Shown: in pieces, positions 21,200-28,831 of the stretch
Numbering within the stretch: the stretch's first letter is position 1
Layout: every line of letters begins with the position of its first letter
Assembly: GCF_003096575.1 (NCBI RefSeq)
Contig: NZ_QEKT01000011.1
Span: 1-38,181, forward strand
Length of the DNA stretch: 38,181 bases
Source: Convivina intestini
Lineage (GTDB): Bacteria; Bacillota; Bacilli; Lactobacillales; Lactobacillaceae
Direction: 5' to 3'
The notes under the pieces: model-generated
Database searches by the model: none
The model's input: the letters and a program-made list of their open reading frames with translations, nothing else
Told to the model about the DNA's origin: nothing
Translations under genes and position numbers: made by a program

Positions 21200-22459
21200 T
21201 TAAAGGACTGTCCCTTGTACCTTACCCAAGAAATATTTCTTCTTCCCACGGCGGACTAGTACATATTTACCATCATAATTGGCGCTTGGATCAACCATTG
21301 CTTCAAGATCCATAATTTTAACCCCATTAATGCGAATAGCCCCATTACTAACATCTTCACGAGCCTGCCGCTTAGACTTATCGATGCCGGCTGCAACAAT
21401 AAAATCTACAATATTTTGTACTTCACTCGTAATATCAAAGCTAGGTACCCCAGCAAACACATCACCAATCTGTTCGGTTGTTAATTCACTAACATCGCCA
21501 CTAAAGAGCGCTGCTGATAGTTGTTCAGCTTCCTCGACTGCTGCCTGTCCATGCACAAAACGGGTCACTTCTTGAGCCAAACGGCGTTGTCCAAGGCGAT
21601 TACCAGGATTTTCAGCTACTTCTTTGGCCAAACCATCAATTTCTTCAGGACTCAGGAAGGTAAAGTACTTTAGATACTTCACCACATCCGCATCACTTTG
21701 ATTAAACCAAAATTGGTAGAAAGTATAAGGGGAAGTCTTTTTAGGATCTAGCCAAATTGCATTTCCTTCTGACTTACCAAATTTCTTGCCAGTGGAATCC
21801 GTCATCAGTGGAATGGTCAACCCAAAGGCGGGCGCTTCATTCCCTTCAATTGTATGAATTAAATCAACTCCAGCGGTAATATTTCCCCACTGGTCTGATC
21901 CACCAATTTGAAGACGTACATTTTCACGGCGCCATAGTTGCAGAAAATCAATCGCCTGTAAAATTTGGTAAGTGAATTCAGTATACGAAATACCGGTTGC
22001 CAGACGTGAAGCCACCACATCCTTTTTCAACATCACGTTAATTGAGAAAAGCTTGCCATAATCTCGTAAAAATTCCGGTAAAGTTAATTGTCCTAACCAT
22101 TCATTGTTATTGACAATCTTAGTGCCATCACTACCAAACAATTTAGTAACTTGTTGGCTAATGCCAACCTCATTAATGGCCAACTGTTCGGTACTTAGGA
22201 GTTGCCTTTCCGTTGTAGGTCGGGGATCGCCAATAGCACCCGTAGCACCACCCACGATGATAACTGCTTTACCACCTGCATTTTGGAAGCGTTTCAAGAC
22301 CATAAAGGGAATTAAATGACCCAAGTGCAAAGAGTCTGCTGTCGGATCGGTCCCAACATAAGCACCAATTTGTCCATTCGCCATTGCTTCTAACAAACCA
22401 GCTTCATCAGTCACCTGATTCAAGGCGCCACGCCACTTTAAATCTTCAATAAAATTCAT
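21200..22459 (-). CDS. tyrS: Tyrosyl-tRNA synthetase (419 aa)
   Basis: Charges tRNA-Tyr in the cytoplasm. A class I synthetase with HLGH (residues 45-48) as the HIGH motif and KFGKS (225-229) as the KMSKS motif. The Rossmann core shows YVGTDPTADSLHLGHL, and GGSDQWGN (185-192) is the tyrosine/tRNA contact region. A C-terminal S4 RNA-binding domain spans about 350-419. The start was set at 22459 (MNFIEDLKWRG) with AGGAG about seven bases upstream; the longer frame runs back through the terminator of the T-box leader and is not real. Expression is controlled by that T-box. Confidence 0.97.
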   Translation of the reverse strand: MNFIEDLKWRGALNQVTDEAGLLEAMANGQIGAYVGTDPTADSLHLGHLIPFMVLKRFQNAGGKAVIIVGGATGAIGDPRPTTERQLLSTEQLAINEVGISQQVTKLFGSDGTKIVNNNEWLGQLTLPEFLRDYGKLFSINVMLKKDVVASRLATGISYTEFTYQILQAIDFLQLWRRENVRLQIGGSDQWGNITAGVDLIHTIEGNEAPAFGLTIPLMTDSTGKKFGKSEGNAIWLDPKKTSPYTFYQFWFNQSDADVVKYLKYFTFLSPEEIDGLAKEVAENPGNRLGQRRLAQEVTRFVHGQAAVEEAEQLSAALFSGDVSELTTEQIGDVFAGVPSFDITSEVQNIVDFIVAAGIDKSKRQAREDVSNGAIRINGVKIMDLEAMVDPSANYDGKYVLVRRGKKKYFLGKVQGTVL

Positions 22460-22478
22460 TATTTTCTCCTTTTTATAC

Positions 22479-22686
22479 AAAAAAGCCATCCTAATCAATT
22501 ATGATTAGGACGGCTAGACCGTGGTACCACCTAAATTGTAGGCTAAAAGGCCTACCGCTTCATCAGCTATAACGTGGCCACCGTTCATCGAATGCCTGTT
22601 GTGTAACTCAAGTATAAAACGGATTAGCTTCCAGCAACCGCTAATTTTCTGATACGCGTTATTTATACCCTTTGCCAACAGATGAT
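22479..22686 (-). promoter_or_regulatory. tyrS: Tyrosine T-box leader of tyrS
   Basis: Leftward, the leader contains the T-box sequence AGGTGGTACCACGG (22519-22532), which binds the uncharged tRNA acceptor end. A strong terminator follows (stem about 22485-22516, T tract at 22479-22484). Stem I has the typical distal GGTTGCTGGAAGC segment, followed by TTATACTTGAG, in which TAC is the likely Tyr specifier codon. Low charged tRNA-Tyr lets transcription continue into tyrS. The 62-codon open frame crossing this leader is not a gene. Confidence 0.92.
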
Positions 22687-22692
22687 AGTAGT

Positions 22693-22721
22693 ATTGTATC
22701 AAAAATAGGATTCAGTGTAAA
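22693..22721 (-). promoter_or_regulatory. Promoter of the tyrS T-box transcript
   Basis: On the leftward strand TTTACA (22716-22721) and TACAAT (22693-22698) are exactly 17 bases apart. Confidence 0.8.
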
Positions 22722-22799
22722 TTTATGACCATAAATATTACTTGACTTTCTACCTTAGCCCTTCTAAAGTTAAGATACTTAAATTCAAGGAGAAATCTA

Positions 22800-23051
22800 A
22801 TGACCGGAAAGAAATTTGCTCGTTCCACTAGTAACCGCGTCCTGGGTGGCGTATTGGGTGGGATTTCTAATTATTTTGATTGGGATGCCAATTTAGTTCG
22901 CTTGGTATTTGTTATCCTTTCAGTAATGGTTGGCTTTTTCCCACTACCATTGGCCTATGTATTGGCTTGGATGCTTATTCCCGATGATAAACATCTTGAT
23001 TCAAGCGATGCTGATGTGCGTCGCGATGTAACCCCCGAAGACCATGATTAA
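22800..23051 (+). CDS. PspC-domain membrane protein (83 aa)
   Basis: Almost the whole protein is a PspC domain: KFARSTSNRVLGGVLGGISNYFDWDANLVRLVFVIL (from residue 4) with the typical RVLGGVxGGIA pattern, one hydrophobic helix (about 33-58) and LAWMLIPDDKH. An acidic tail follows. In E. coli PspC senses envelope stress; small stand-alone PspC proteins of Firmicutes are less well understood and sometimes regulate LiaFSR-type systems. AAGGAG lies eight bases upstream; TTGACT with TAAAGT 16 bases later (22743-22770) is a likely promoter. Single gene with its own terminator. Confidence 0.9.
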   Translation: MTGKKFARSTSNRVLGGVLGGISNYFDWDANLVRLVFVILSVMVGFFPLPLAYVLAWMLIPDDKHLDSSDADVRRDVTPEDHD

Positions 23052-23069
23052 TCGTTTATTATGACTAAT

Positions 23070-23098
23070 AAAAGCCGTCTCAAATTGAGGCGGCTTTT
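23070..23098. terminator. Bidirectional terminator between convergent genes
   Basis: A 12-bp stem (23070-23081 with 23087-23098), loop AAATT, one G-T pair, A and T tracts on both sides. Confidence 0.9.
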
Positions 23099-23111
23099 AT
23101 TGTATGCATTT

Positions 23112-24017
23112 TCAGCAAATCTTATTCAAAAAATCTAACTTAGCCCGATGAATCGTCGGATTATCAAAATCAGCAATCCCATGGTCAGCATCAGCTAACC
23201 ATAAGGTCTGGGCCAAACGGCCAACCAATTCCAAATATTTTTGGACCAAGTTAACACTTTGTAGATAGGGAACCACTTGGTCAGCTGTACCAGCCAAAAG
23301 CATAATTGGTGGCATTTTAGTAGTGAAATAGTTGGCTGGATTAGCTTGAGCTACCTGTTCGGGGACTTTATTAGGCGCACTTTTCCCAAGGGCTATCCCT
23401 TCAAACGAGAGTGGTGAACCACATTCCGGAAATTTAGGTTTGATTGCTAACTGCTGAAACTGCTGTTGAAATTGATCCAATTCATAAGGACCATATAAGC
23501 CAATTATTCCACTAATTTTTGGAAAAGGAGTCAAAAAATCCTTACCAGACATATGCCCCAGATTAGCTTCAGCTGAAAAGCTAGCGCCAGCCAATAAGGC
23601 TAATTGAGCACCACTAGACTCGCCAATTAAAAAGAAGCGGTTGCTATCCAAGTCATATTGTTTGGCGTGGATTTGGCAATATTCAATCACAGCGCGAATT
23701 TCGGCAATTTGATTAGGAAAATTAATTGAATTTACCGAATTAAGACTGTAATTAGGACTAGCCACGGCATAACCATCGTTAACAAATTGCAGACTCGGAT
23801 GCAGTTTATAAGATGATTTTTCGCCCCGTAATAGGCCACCCCCATACAGGTCAATAATAAGCGGAAAGGGACCTGATCCTACGGGTAAATACAGATCCAA
23901 CTGGTGACGCACTCCCTGACCATAGGGTAATTTTTTTATGATTTGTCGCGCCTTTACATCAAGGATTACTGGCTCAAATTGATATGTGTGATCTTTGAAT
24001 AACATCATCCTTACCAC
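23112..24017 (-). CDS. Alpha/beta hydrolase, carboxylesterase-like (about 300 aa)
   Basis: A serine hydrolase of the BD-FAE/hormone-sensitive-lipase-like fold. The oxyanion loop is DLYGGGLLRG (residues 56-65, YGGG in place of the usual HGGG), the nucleophile elbow GESSG (132-136) carries Ser134, the acid is in AGTADQVVP near 245, and the His is in ADHGIADF near 277. It probably acts on small esters. No signal peptide. The start is uncertain: GTG at 24017 has no RBS, and the two ATGs (24008 and 24005) have AAGG too close. A consensus parS lies only five bases upstream, so the promoter must overlap or precede it. Confidence 0.85.
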   Translation of the reverse strand: MVRMMLFKDHTYQFEPVILDVKARQIIKKLPYGQGVRHQLDLYLPVGSGPFPLIIDLYGGGLLRGEKSSYKLHPSLQFVNDGYAVASPNYSLNSVNSINFPNQIAEIRAVIEYCQIHAKQYDLDSNRFFLIGESSGAQLALLAGASFSAEANLGHMSGKDFLTPFPKISGIIGLYGPYELDQFQQQFQQLAIKPKFPECGSPLSFEGIALGKSAPNKVPEQVAQANPANYFTTKMPPIMLLAGTADQVVPYLQSVNLVQKYLELVGRLAQTLWLADADHGIADFDNPTIHRAKLDFLNKIC

Positions 24018-24022
24018 TCGAC

Positions 24023-24038
24023 TGTTTCACGTGAAACA
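24023..24038. promoter_or_regulatory. parS: parS chromosome-partition site
   Basis: The perfect 16-base palindrome TGTTTCACGTGAAACA matches the ParB (Spo0J) binding site of Firmicutes base for base. ParB loads here and spreads to organise the origin region; parS sites cluster near oriC, which lies about 3-5 kb to the right. No parA/parB genes are in the window. Confidence 0.95.
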
Positions 24039-24054
24039 GTTTATCTTTATTTGC

Positions 24055-24222
24055 TTAGTTAGAATTATTGCGGTTATCCCAAATAAAGGCAATTAATAGT
24101 ACAACCGTTGCCAAATTAGCCGCAATTAATGATAAATCAGTTGATTTTAAGATCCAACTCACTAATGAAAGGAACATAAGTAGCAAAGAGATGATAATCG
24201 TAATAACAGTAGTTTGTTTCAT
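24055..24222 (-). CDS. Tiny two-helix membrane protein (55 aa)
   Basis: A short frame with a good RBS (GGGAGAA about seven bases ahead of the ATG at 24222). It starts MKQTTVITIIISLLLMFLSL and has two hydrophobic helices (about residues 5-22 and 32-47) ending in a charged WDNRNNSN tail. Not recognised; likely a small integral membrane protein. It overlaps the end of the next small frame upstream (ATGA at 24219-24222), so the two are probably co-translated. Confidence 0.6.
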   Translation of the reverse strand: MKQTTVITIIISLLLMFLSLVSWILKSTDLSLIAANLATVVLLIAFIWDNRNNSN

Positions 24223-24374
24223 TTTATTCTCCCTGTGATAATCACATACATGATGGTAGTTAACATCCCTAATAATAGCAAAAACCAGTCGATTATAATA
24301 CCTCCAGTTTTACCCATCCAGGGCAACAAAAAAAAGCCCAACCACTGTTGCGCTTTACTTTCGTAAAAAACCAT
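24219..24374 (-). CDS. Possible small membrane protein coupled to the 55-aa gene (about 51 aa)
   Basis: A frame with two hydrophobic segments (LGFFLLPW and IIIDWFLLLLGMLTTIMYVII) that ends in the start codon of the 55-aa gene. The start is unclear: an ATG at 24374 lies inside the end of the CorA gene without an RBS, and the CorA terminator hairpin falls within the frame. Coupling with the next gene and the membrane-like pattern support it; the poor start speaks against it. Confidence 0.35.
   Translation of the reverse strand: MVFYESKAQQWLGFFLLPWMGKTGGIIIDWFLLLLGMLTTIMYVIITGRIK
24328..24356 (-). terminator. Terminator at the CorA stop codon
   Basis: Leftward, a 10-bp stem with one mismatch (24356-24347 with 24342-24333), loop AGTG, then a T8 run. 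It begins in the CorA stop codon. Confidence 0.65.
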
Positions 24375-25278
24375 ATCGATAAAAAATATAAGTGGCGCCA
24401 CCCATTAAAAGTAGCGTAATAAAAATCGTAATCAACCAACCACTTTCACCTTCAGCGAAGGGGAGGTACTTAACGTTTTCACCATAAAAACCAGACACCA
24501 TCGTTGGAATAGTTAGAACAATCGAGTAAACTGTCAAAACTTTCATCGTCCAGTTCAAATCGCGACTGCCTAAATTCCCAATCGCATCACTAACCGCATT
24601 AATCACTTCCATTGCTAGGCCAGCCATGTCTTTGGCCTGATCAACTTCGACCCGGACAGCATCTAAATAATCCAAATCTTGTTCAGAAATCTTATTTTGA
24701 TAGCCACGACGCAATTGATCAAACATGATTAAATTGTTAGCCAACGAATTTTGTAAATAAATCATCTGAATTTGAAGATGTAGCAAATCGTTGGTTTGCT
24801 TAGTTAAATGTTTCCGATTACCAAACTGGGCTTGAATAGCTCGCCGTTGACGATTAATTTCGGTAATCTGATCCGCATACTGGGTCATTAATGGATAAAT
24901 ACCGGTAATCATAAACTCAAACACCGTCATTTCATCCTCAGAATTACGCTCCATGTCTTTATCGGGATCAAGGATGCTCTTTTTAATATAATCAGTCGCG
25001 CGATTGGCGAAAGTATACAAGTCACCCTTAACAATGACAAAACCGACCGGACGGGTTAAGACCGGCTCTGGTTGCGCTGAAATAACATCCATAATGACCA
25101 AAGTCTCATCAGCATCTGAGTCAAACTCCATGCGAACACTTTCGTTTTTATCAACGGCATACCCAAGAATTTGATCCGTTAAATGATTTTCATGAATCAA
25201 CTGATACTCATCTTCAGAAGTCATATTCGTCACATGATACCACTTGAAACGGGGTGTCTCTTTTAACATTTCAATCAT
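24355..25278 (-). CDS. corA: CorA-family divalent cation transporter (307 aa)
   Basis: A soluble N-terminal domain and long helices (about residues 1-240) followed by two transmembrane helices (about 245-265 and 281-301), the CorA layout for Mg2+/Co2+ channels. The conserved pore motif GMN is GEN here (residues 266-268, in SGFYGENVKYLPF), so a Glu replaces the Met in the selectivity loop; such variants occur in lactobacillar members and may differ in ion preference. AGGAGGGGG about five bases upstream is a strong RBS. Followed by its own terminator. Possibly the ion transported is not Mg2+. Confidence 0.9.
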   Translation of the reverse strand: MIEMLKETPRFKWYHVTNMTSEDEYQLIHENHLTDQILGYAVDKNESVRMEFDSDADETLVIMDVISAQPEPVLTRPVGFVIVKGDLYTFANRATDYIKKSILDPDKDMERNSEDEMTVFEFMITGIYPLMTQYADQITEINRQRRAIQAQFGNRKHLTKQTNDLLHLQIQMIYLQNSLANNLIMFDQLRRGYQNKISEQDLDYLDAVRVEVDQAKDMAGLAMEVINAVSDAIGNLGSRDLNWTMKVLTVYSIVLTIPTMVSGFYGENVKYLPFAEGESGWLITIFITLLLMGGATYIFYRYGFLRK

Positions 25279-25308
25279 GATAACCCCCTCCTAACATACA
25301 AGCTATAA

Positions 25309-26151
25309 TTACCGACGCTTGCGTCCGCGACGGGCCTTGTGCATCTTACGCTGAATGTCGCGTTCCAATTTACGGGCTGCGTCACGTTCTTGACGTAATT
25401 TAAAAGGATTTTGTAGATAAAAAGTTTGGATGGTTTGAAAAATATTACCAACTACCCAGTATAACGAAAGGGCACTGGGCACACTTAAAGCAGTAAAGAA
25501 GATTACGACTGGAAAAATGTAAGGCATTAACTTGGTAATCGTCGTTTGTTCTGGATTAGCCTGCGTTGATAGCCATGACGAAGCAAAGGTGAAGAGGGCT
25601 GCTAAAATCGGCAAAATAAAGTAGGGATCACTTTGTCCTAATTCCAACCATAAGAAATGACCAGAACGCAGCACCGGTGAGTTCAAAATTCCCTGATATA
25701 AGGCAATCAAAATTGGCATTTGCACCAACAAAGGTAACATTGAAGCAAAGGGCCGGACGTTATGTTCCTTATATAAAGCCTGCTGTTCGTTCATCAAAAG
25801 TTGACGACTTTCAGCATCCTTACCGGGGTATTTGGCCTGGATAACTTTAATCTCACCTTGTAAGGCTTGCATTTTAGTCATGCTATCCACTTGATAGACC
25901 ATCAGAGGCAAAATTAGAAAACGAATCAATATCGTAAAGATAATAATTCCCAGACCATAGCTACTGCCAAACCAATTGGAAGCACCTAAAATCGAACGGG
26001 TAAATACAGCAACAATGCTGCCCCATAAACCAGTCCCCGCAACACTACCTGAATAGGAAAAACCGGCAACAACAATGCCGACTAGGGCTAAAATTGCCAT
26101 GCCAACTGGTAGCGGACCGATAATCTTAAGCCACTTATTTACTTTTTGCAT
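25309..26151 (-). CDS. yidC: Membrane protein insertase YidC/OxaA (280 aa)
   Basis: Inserts membrane proteins alone or with SecYEG. The YidC core is visible: helix I near residues 60-80, the cytoplasmic hairpin (YQVDSMTKMQALQGEIKVIQ), PLLVQMPILIALYQGI (about 140-155), and a basic C-terminal tail (KMHKARRGRKRR). The usual lipobox Cys of Gram-positive YidC proteins is absent: the N-terminal helix reads MAILALVGIVVAGFSYSG with no Cys. The start at 26151 fits AAGGA about nine bases upstream; the ATG at 26160 is too close to it. It overlaps rnpA, the classic pairing. Confidence 0.95.
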   Translation of the reverse strand: MQKVNKWLKIIGPLPVGMAILALVGIVVAGFSYSGSVAGTGLWGSIVAVFTRSILGASNWFGSSYGLGIIIFTILIRFLILPLMVYQVDSMTKMQALQGEIKVIQAKYPGKDAESRQLLMNEQQALYKEHNVRPFASMLPLLVQMPILIALYQGILNSPVLRSGHFLWLELGQSDPYFILPILAALFTFASSWLSTQANPEQTTITKLMPYIFPVVIFFTALSVPSALSLYWVVGNIFQTIQTFYLQNPFKLRQERDAARKLERDIQRKMHKARRGRKRR

Positions 26152-26497
26152 GCTCTTCATCCTTTACTATCCTAGCCAATCGAAAGGCATGGATCAGTTG
26201 TTTTTTAATAAATTGTTGCGACTTTCCAGCCACAGCCGGACGGGCAATTACTAAAATATCTAGCTCAGCTGGTAATTCAGGCTTGAGTTCCAACAAAGTC
26301 TGTCGAATTCGTCGTTTTACCCAGACACGATCGTGAGCTTTTCCTATTTTTTTCCCAACCGATAAGCCTAAGCGAAAATGTTTTTGAGTAGGTTTGGCCG
26401 CCTGATAAACCACAAAGTACTTATTGGCTACCGAACGATGCTGCCCAAAAACGGCCTGAAATTCTTCCGGCTTTTTAATTCGAAAAGTTTTTCGCAT
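26135..26497 (-). CDS. rnpA: Ribonuclease P protein component (120 aa)
   Basis: The protein subunit of RNase P, which helps the RNA subunit process pre-tRNA 5' ends. MRKTFRIKKPEEFQAVFGQHRSVANKYFVVY at the N-terminus and the basic helix KAHDRVWVKRRIRQTLLELKPEL (about residues 51-73, the RNR region) are diagnostic. Length is normal. It overlaps yidC by 17 bases downstream. rpmH lies 114 bases upstream, with a terminator in between, so rnpA is partly uncoupled from rpmH. Confidence 0.97.
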   Translation of the reverse strand: MRKTFRIKKPEEFQAVFGQHRSVANKYFVVYQAAKPTQKHFRLGLSVGKKIGKAHDRVWVKRRIRQTLLELKPELPAELDILVIARPAVAGKSQQFIKKQLIHAFRLARIVKDEEHAKSK

Positions 26498-26580
26498 CTA
26501 GACCTGCTCCTATCTGCGTGTGCAATATATGTTGGCTGTTTAAACCGACTCATCTTCCTATTTTCATTAAAATAAGAAAT

Positions 26581-26608
26581 AAAAAAGGCCACTGCGTTGC
26601 AGCGACCT
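26581..26608 (-). terminator. Terminator between rpmH and rnpA
   Basis: Leftward, a 10-bp stem (26608-26599 with 26595-26586), loop AAC, then a T6 run, starting just after the rpmH stop. It probably lets ribosomal protein L34 be made in excess over RnpA. Confidence 0.8.
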
Positions 26609-26610
26609 CA

Positions 26611-26745
26611 TTAGGCAGATAGCACCTTACGGCCCTTTGCACGACGGCGAGCCAATACTTTACGACCGTTGCTCGTGCTCATACGCTTACGGAATCCGTG
26701 TACACGTGCACGATGACGTTTTTTAGGTTGGTATGTACGCTTCAT
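26611..26745 (-). CDS. rpmH: 50S ribosomal protein L34 (44 aa)
   Basis: The 44-residue frame starts [20 protein letters not shown] and ends GRKVLSA, the standard L34 protein, very rich in Arg and Lys. GAGGTGAATGAC ahead of the ATG provides the RBS. First gene of the rpmH-rnpA-yidC group that runs away from dnaA, the universal arrangement left of oriC in Firmicutes. Confidence 0.98.
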   Translation of the reverse strand: MKRTYQPKKRHRARVHGFRKRMSTSNGRKVLARRRAKGRKVLSA

Positions 26746-26961
26746 GTGTCATTCACCTCCATTCAGATTTTTAGCTGCAAAATCTTGCAATTCGAAGTTA
26801 ATTCTATCATGAAATAACCAATGTGACAACCATCTAAATCAGAAAGAAGGGGATATTGTCAGTAATAAGAAGAAAAGTTATAAACAGCTTTATCAAAAAC
26901 TACAAACAGGGATGTGAATAAAAAAGAAATAATAATTATTTTTAACATCCTTATTCAAAAG

Positions 26962-27075
26962 TTATCCACATATCCACAAGTATGGAAAGCTAATCTGTGG
27001 ATAATGTGTATAAATTTAAGATAACCGGTAACAAGTGGTCTTAAAAAGTGGATAACTATGTGTCTATGTGGATAA
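26962..27075. other. oriC: oriC, upstream DnaA-box cluster
   Basis: Between rpmH and dnaA are several DnaA boxes: TTATCCACA at 26962-26970, ATATCCACA at 26970-26978, TGTGGATAA (reverse box) at 26996-27004, AGTGGATAA (reverse) at 27047-27055 and TGTGGATAA (reverse) at 27067-27075. AT-rich DNA lies to the left (26865-26960). Binding here would nucleate initiation and repress dnaA. The remaining DNA from 26746 to 26860 shows no further feature. Confidence 0.93.
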
Positions 27076-27190
27076 CCCACACATTTGTTCCCCTAATTAT
27101 ACACGTCCTGTTCTTTTCTTTTTTAACAACTGGGGATAAAATCTCCCTAAAATTCTATCTGTGGAAAACTAGTTTGTTAGGACCTCTTTT

Positions 27191-27199
27191 TGCTATAAT
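27191..27199 (+). promoter_or_regulatory. dnaA promoter
   Basis: TGCTATAAT is an extended -10 (TATAAT at 27194-27199) about 84 bases before dnaA, just downstream of the DnaA boxes, which allows autoregulation. Confidence 0.6.
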
Positions 27200-27282
27200 A
27201 TTTGCAGTGCCCTCTTTTTTGGGAATTTTTTGTGTCACCTACATACAATTTTATTTAACTTACTTATCAATGGGAGAAGCTC

Positions 27283-28653
27283 GTGACCGCATCAATCACT
27301 AAGGAAGAACTTTGGAACCAAATCCAAGCTCGTTTTTTTCAAAAACTTGGAACCGTCTCTTTTTCTGCTTATATAGAACCATTAACCCCAATTGAATTAA
27401 CCGCTGCTAGTTTACGGCTATCAGTGCCAGTCGATGAAGCCTCTGAAATTATCAATCGCTGGAATAGTGCCTATTCGATGGATTTTGTTCAGTTTGCTCT
27501 AGAAATTACCGGCGGTACCTTCATTAAACCGGATCTGCAAATATCCACTACCTTAACTGAATCCGTTGTAGCACCATCCCCGACAATTACCACTGAGCAA
27601 AGTGTGCCATTTTCACGTGAATCGGATCTTGATCCCGATTTTACCTTTGAAAAATTCGTGACCGGTTCAGGAAACGAAAACGCCTATGCTGTAGCCCGGG
27701 CGGTGGCCGAACAACCCGGGAAAGTTTACAATCCCTACTTAATATATGGGGGCGTCGGATTAGGGAAGACCCACTTAATGCAATCAATTGGGAATTCCTA
27801 TGCTAAAACCAACCCCCAAGCCCGAATTAAATACGCCACTGCTGAAGACTTTTTAAATGACTTTACCGATTCTTTACGAGCTAGTGTAGATGGGGCTACC
27901 GCCGCATTTAAAAAAACCTACCGGTCGGTAGATATCTTACTAATTGATGATATTCAATTCTGGTCGGGGAAAGAAAAGGTTCAAGAAGAGTTCTTTAACA
28001 CTTTTAATGCCCTCACTAAAAATGGTAAGCAAATCGTTATGACTTCAGATCGGATTCCAACCGACATTCCTGATTTACAAACTCGGTTAACATCACGGTT
28101 TGAAGCCGGTATTTTAATGGATATTCAAAAGCCCGACTTACCAACCCGGGTGGCTATCTTAAAAAATCTTAGTTCAGCCGATAACCTAGAAATTCCAAAT
28201 GAGGTTTTGGAATTAATTGCTGAAAATATCGATTCCAATGTCCGTAGTCTAGAAGGGGCTTTCCATAAATTTGAAGCCAAAATTCGCTACATGAACAAGC
28301 CGGCAACCAAAGAAACGGCTCAGCAAATTCTAGACGATTTGAATATTGATCGCGGCCAAAAAGTTACTGTTGACCGCATTCAAGAGACCGTGGCAACCTA
28401 CTTTATGCAAACAGTTGCCGATTTAAAGAGTTCTAGCCGTAAAAAAGACCTGGTTAATGCCCGTCACGTAGCCATGTATTTGACACGGACAATGACCGAT
28501 GAAAGTCTTCCTGATATTGGACGGGCCTTTGGTGGCCGAGATCATTCTTCGGTTTTGCATGCTACTAATAAAATTACTGAAAAAGCTGAAATCGATCCGC
28601 GCACTAAAGAGTTACTATTAGACTTGGCCAATGAGATTAAAAATGGTAAATAA
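27283..28653 (+). CDS. dnaA: Chromosomal replication initiator DnaA (456 aa)
   Basis: Binds DnaA boxes, oligomerises on ATP and melts the origin. Domain I spans about residues 1-85, a short linker 86-112, and the AAA+ domain III about 113-335 with Walker A GGVGLGKTH (156-164) and Walker B LLIDDIQF (219-226). The C-terminal DNA-binding domain IV contains RAFGGRDHSSVLHA (414-427), which reads the box. Starts with GTG, with GGGAG seven bases upstream. The length is normal for lactobacilli. A shorter overlapping frame running from the boxes into the gene start is not a gene. Confidence 0.98.
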   Translation: MTASITKEELWNQIQARFFQKLGTVSFSAYIEPLTPIELTAASLRLSVPVDEASEIINRWNSAYSMDFVQFALEITGGTFIKPDLQISTTLTESVVAPSPTITTEQSVPFSRESDLDPDFTFEKFVTGSGNENAYAVARAVAEQPGKVYNPYLIYGGVGLGKTHLMQSIGNSYAKTNPQARIKYATAEDFLNDFTDSLRASVDGATAAFKKTYRSVDILLIDDIQFWSGKEKVQEEFFNTFNALTKNGKQIVMTSDRIPTDIPDLQTRLTSRFEAGILMDIQKPDLPTRVAILKNLSSADNLEIPNEVLELIAENIDSNVRSLEGAFHKFEAKIRYMNKPATKETAQQILDDLNIDRGQKVTVDRIQETVATYFMQTVADLKSSSRKKDLVNARHVAMYLTRTMTDESLPDIGRAFGGRDHSSVLHATNKITEKAEIDPRTKELLLDLANEIKNGK

Positions 28654-28687
28654 AGCCCTTGAGGATAACCTATAATAACTAGCTAAT

Positions 28688-28780
28688 TTATCCCCAAACT
28701 TATCAACGCCTACATTTCTTAATCTTAACAAGCCACCCTGCTTTTCCACAGGTTCCACACCCCTTATTATTATTACTATT
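28688..28780. other. oriC: oriC, DnaA boxes and DnaA-trio-like unwinding element
   Basis: The dnaA-dnaN gap holds box-like sequences TTATCCCCA (28688-28696), TTATCAACG (28700-28708), TTTTCCACA (28742-28750) and GTTCCACAC (28752-28760). They are followed by CCCC and the triplet run TTATTATTATTACTATT (28764-28780). Read on the complementary strand 3' to 5' this is AAT-AAT-AAT-AAT-GAT, the DnaA-trio pattern described for Bacillus subtilis, in the same order: box, GC-rich step, trios, AT-rich DNA. This is where strand opening is expected. Confidence 0.8.
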
Positions 28781-28831
28781 TTTATTCTTTACTTAAATTA
28801 ATACCTAATCCCAAATAAATGGAGGCTTCTC

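Noticed and set aside
22514-22702. 62-codon leftward frame upstream of tyrS
   Set aside because: It coincides with the T-box leader, whose conserved sequence and stems explain the region.
27048-27302. 84-codon open frame from the DnaA boxes into the dnaA start
   Set aside because: It has no RBS, covers DnaA boxes and the dnaA promoter, and overlaps dnaA; open by chance in T-rich DNA.
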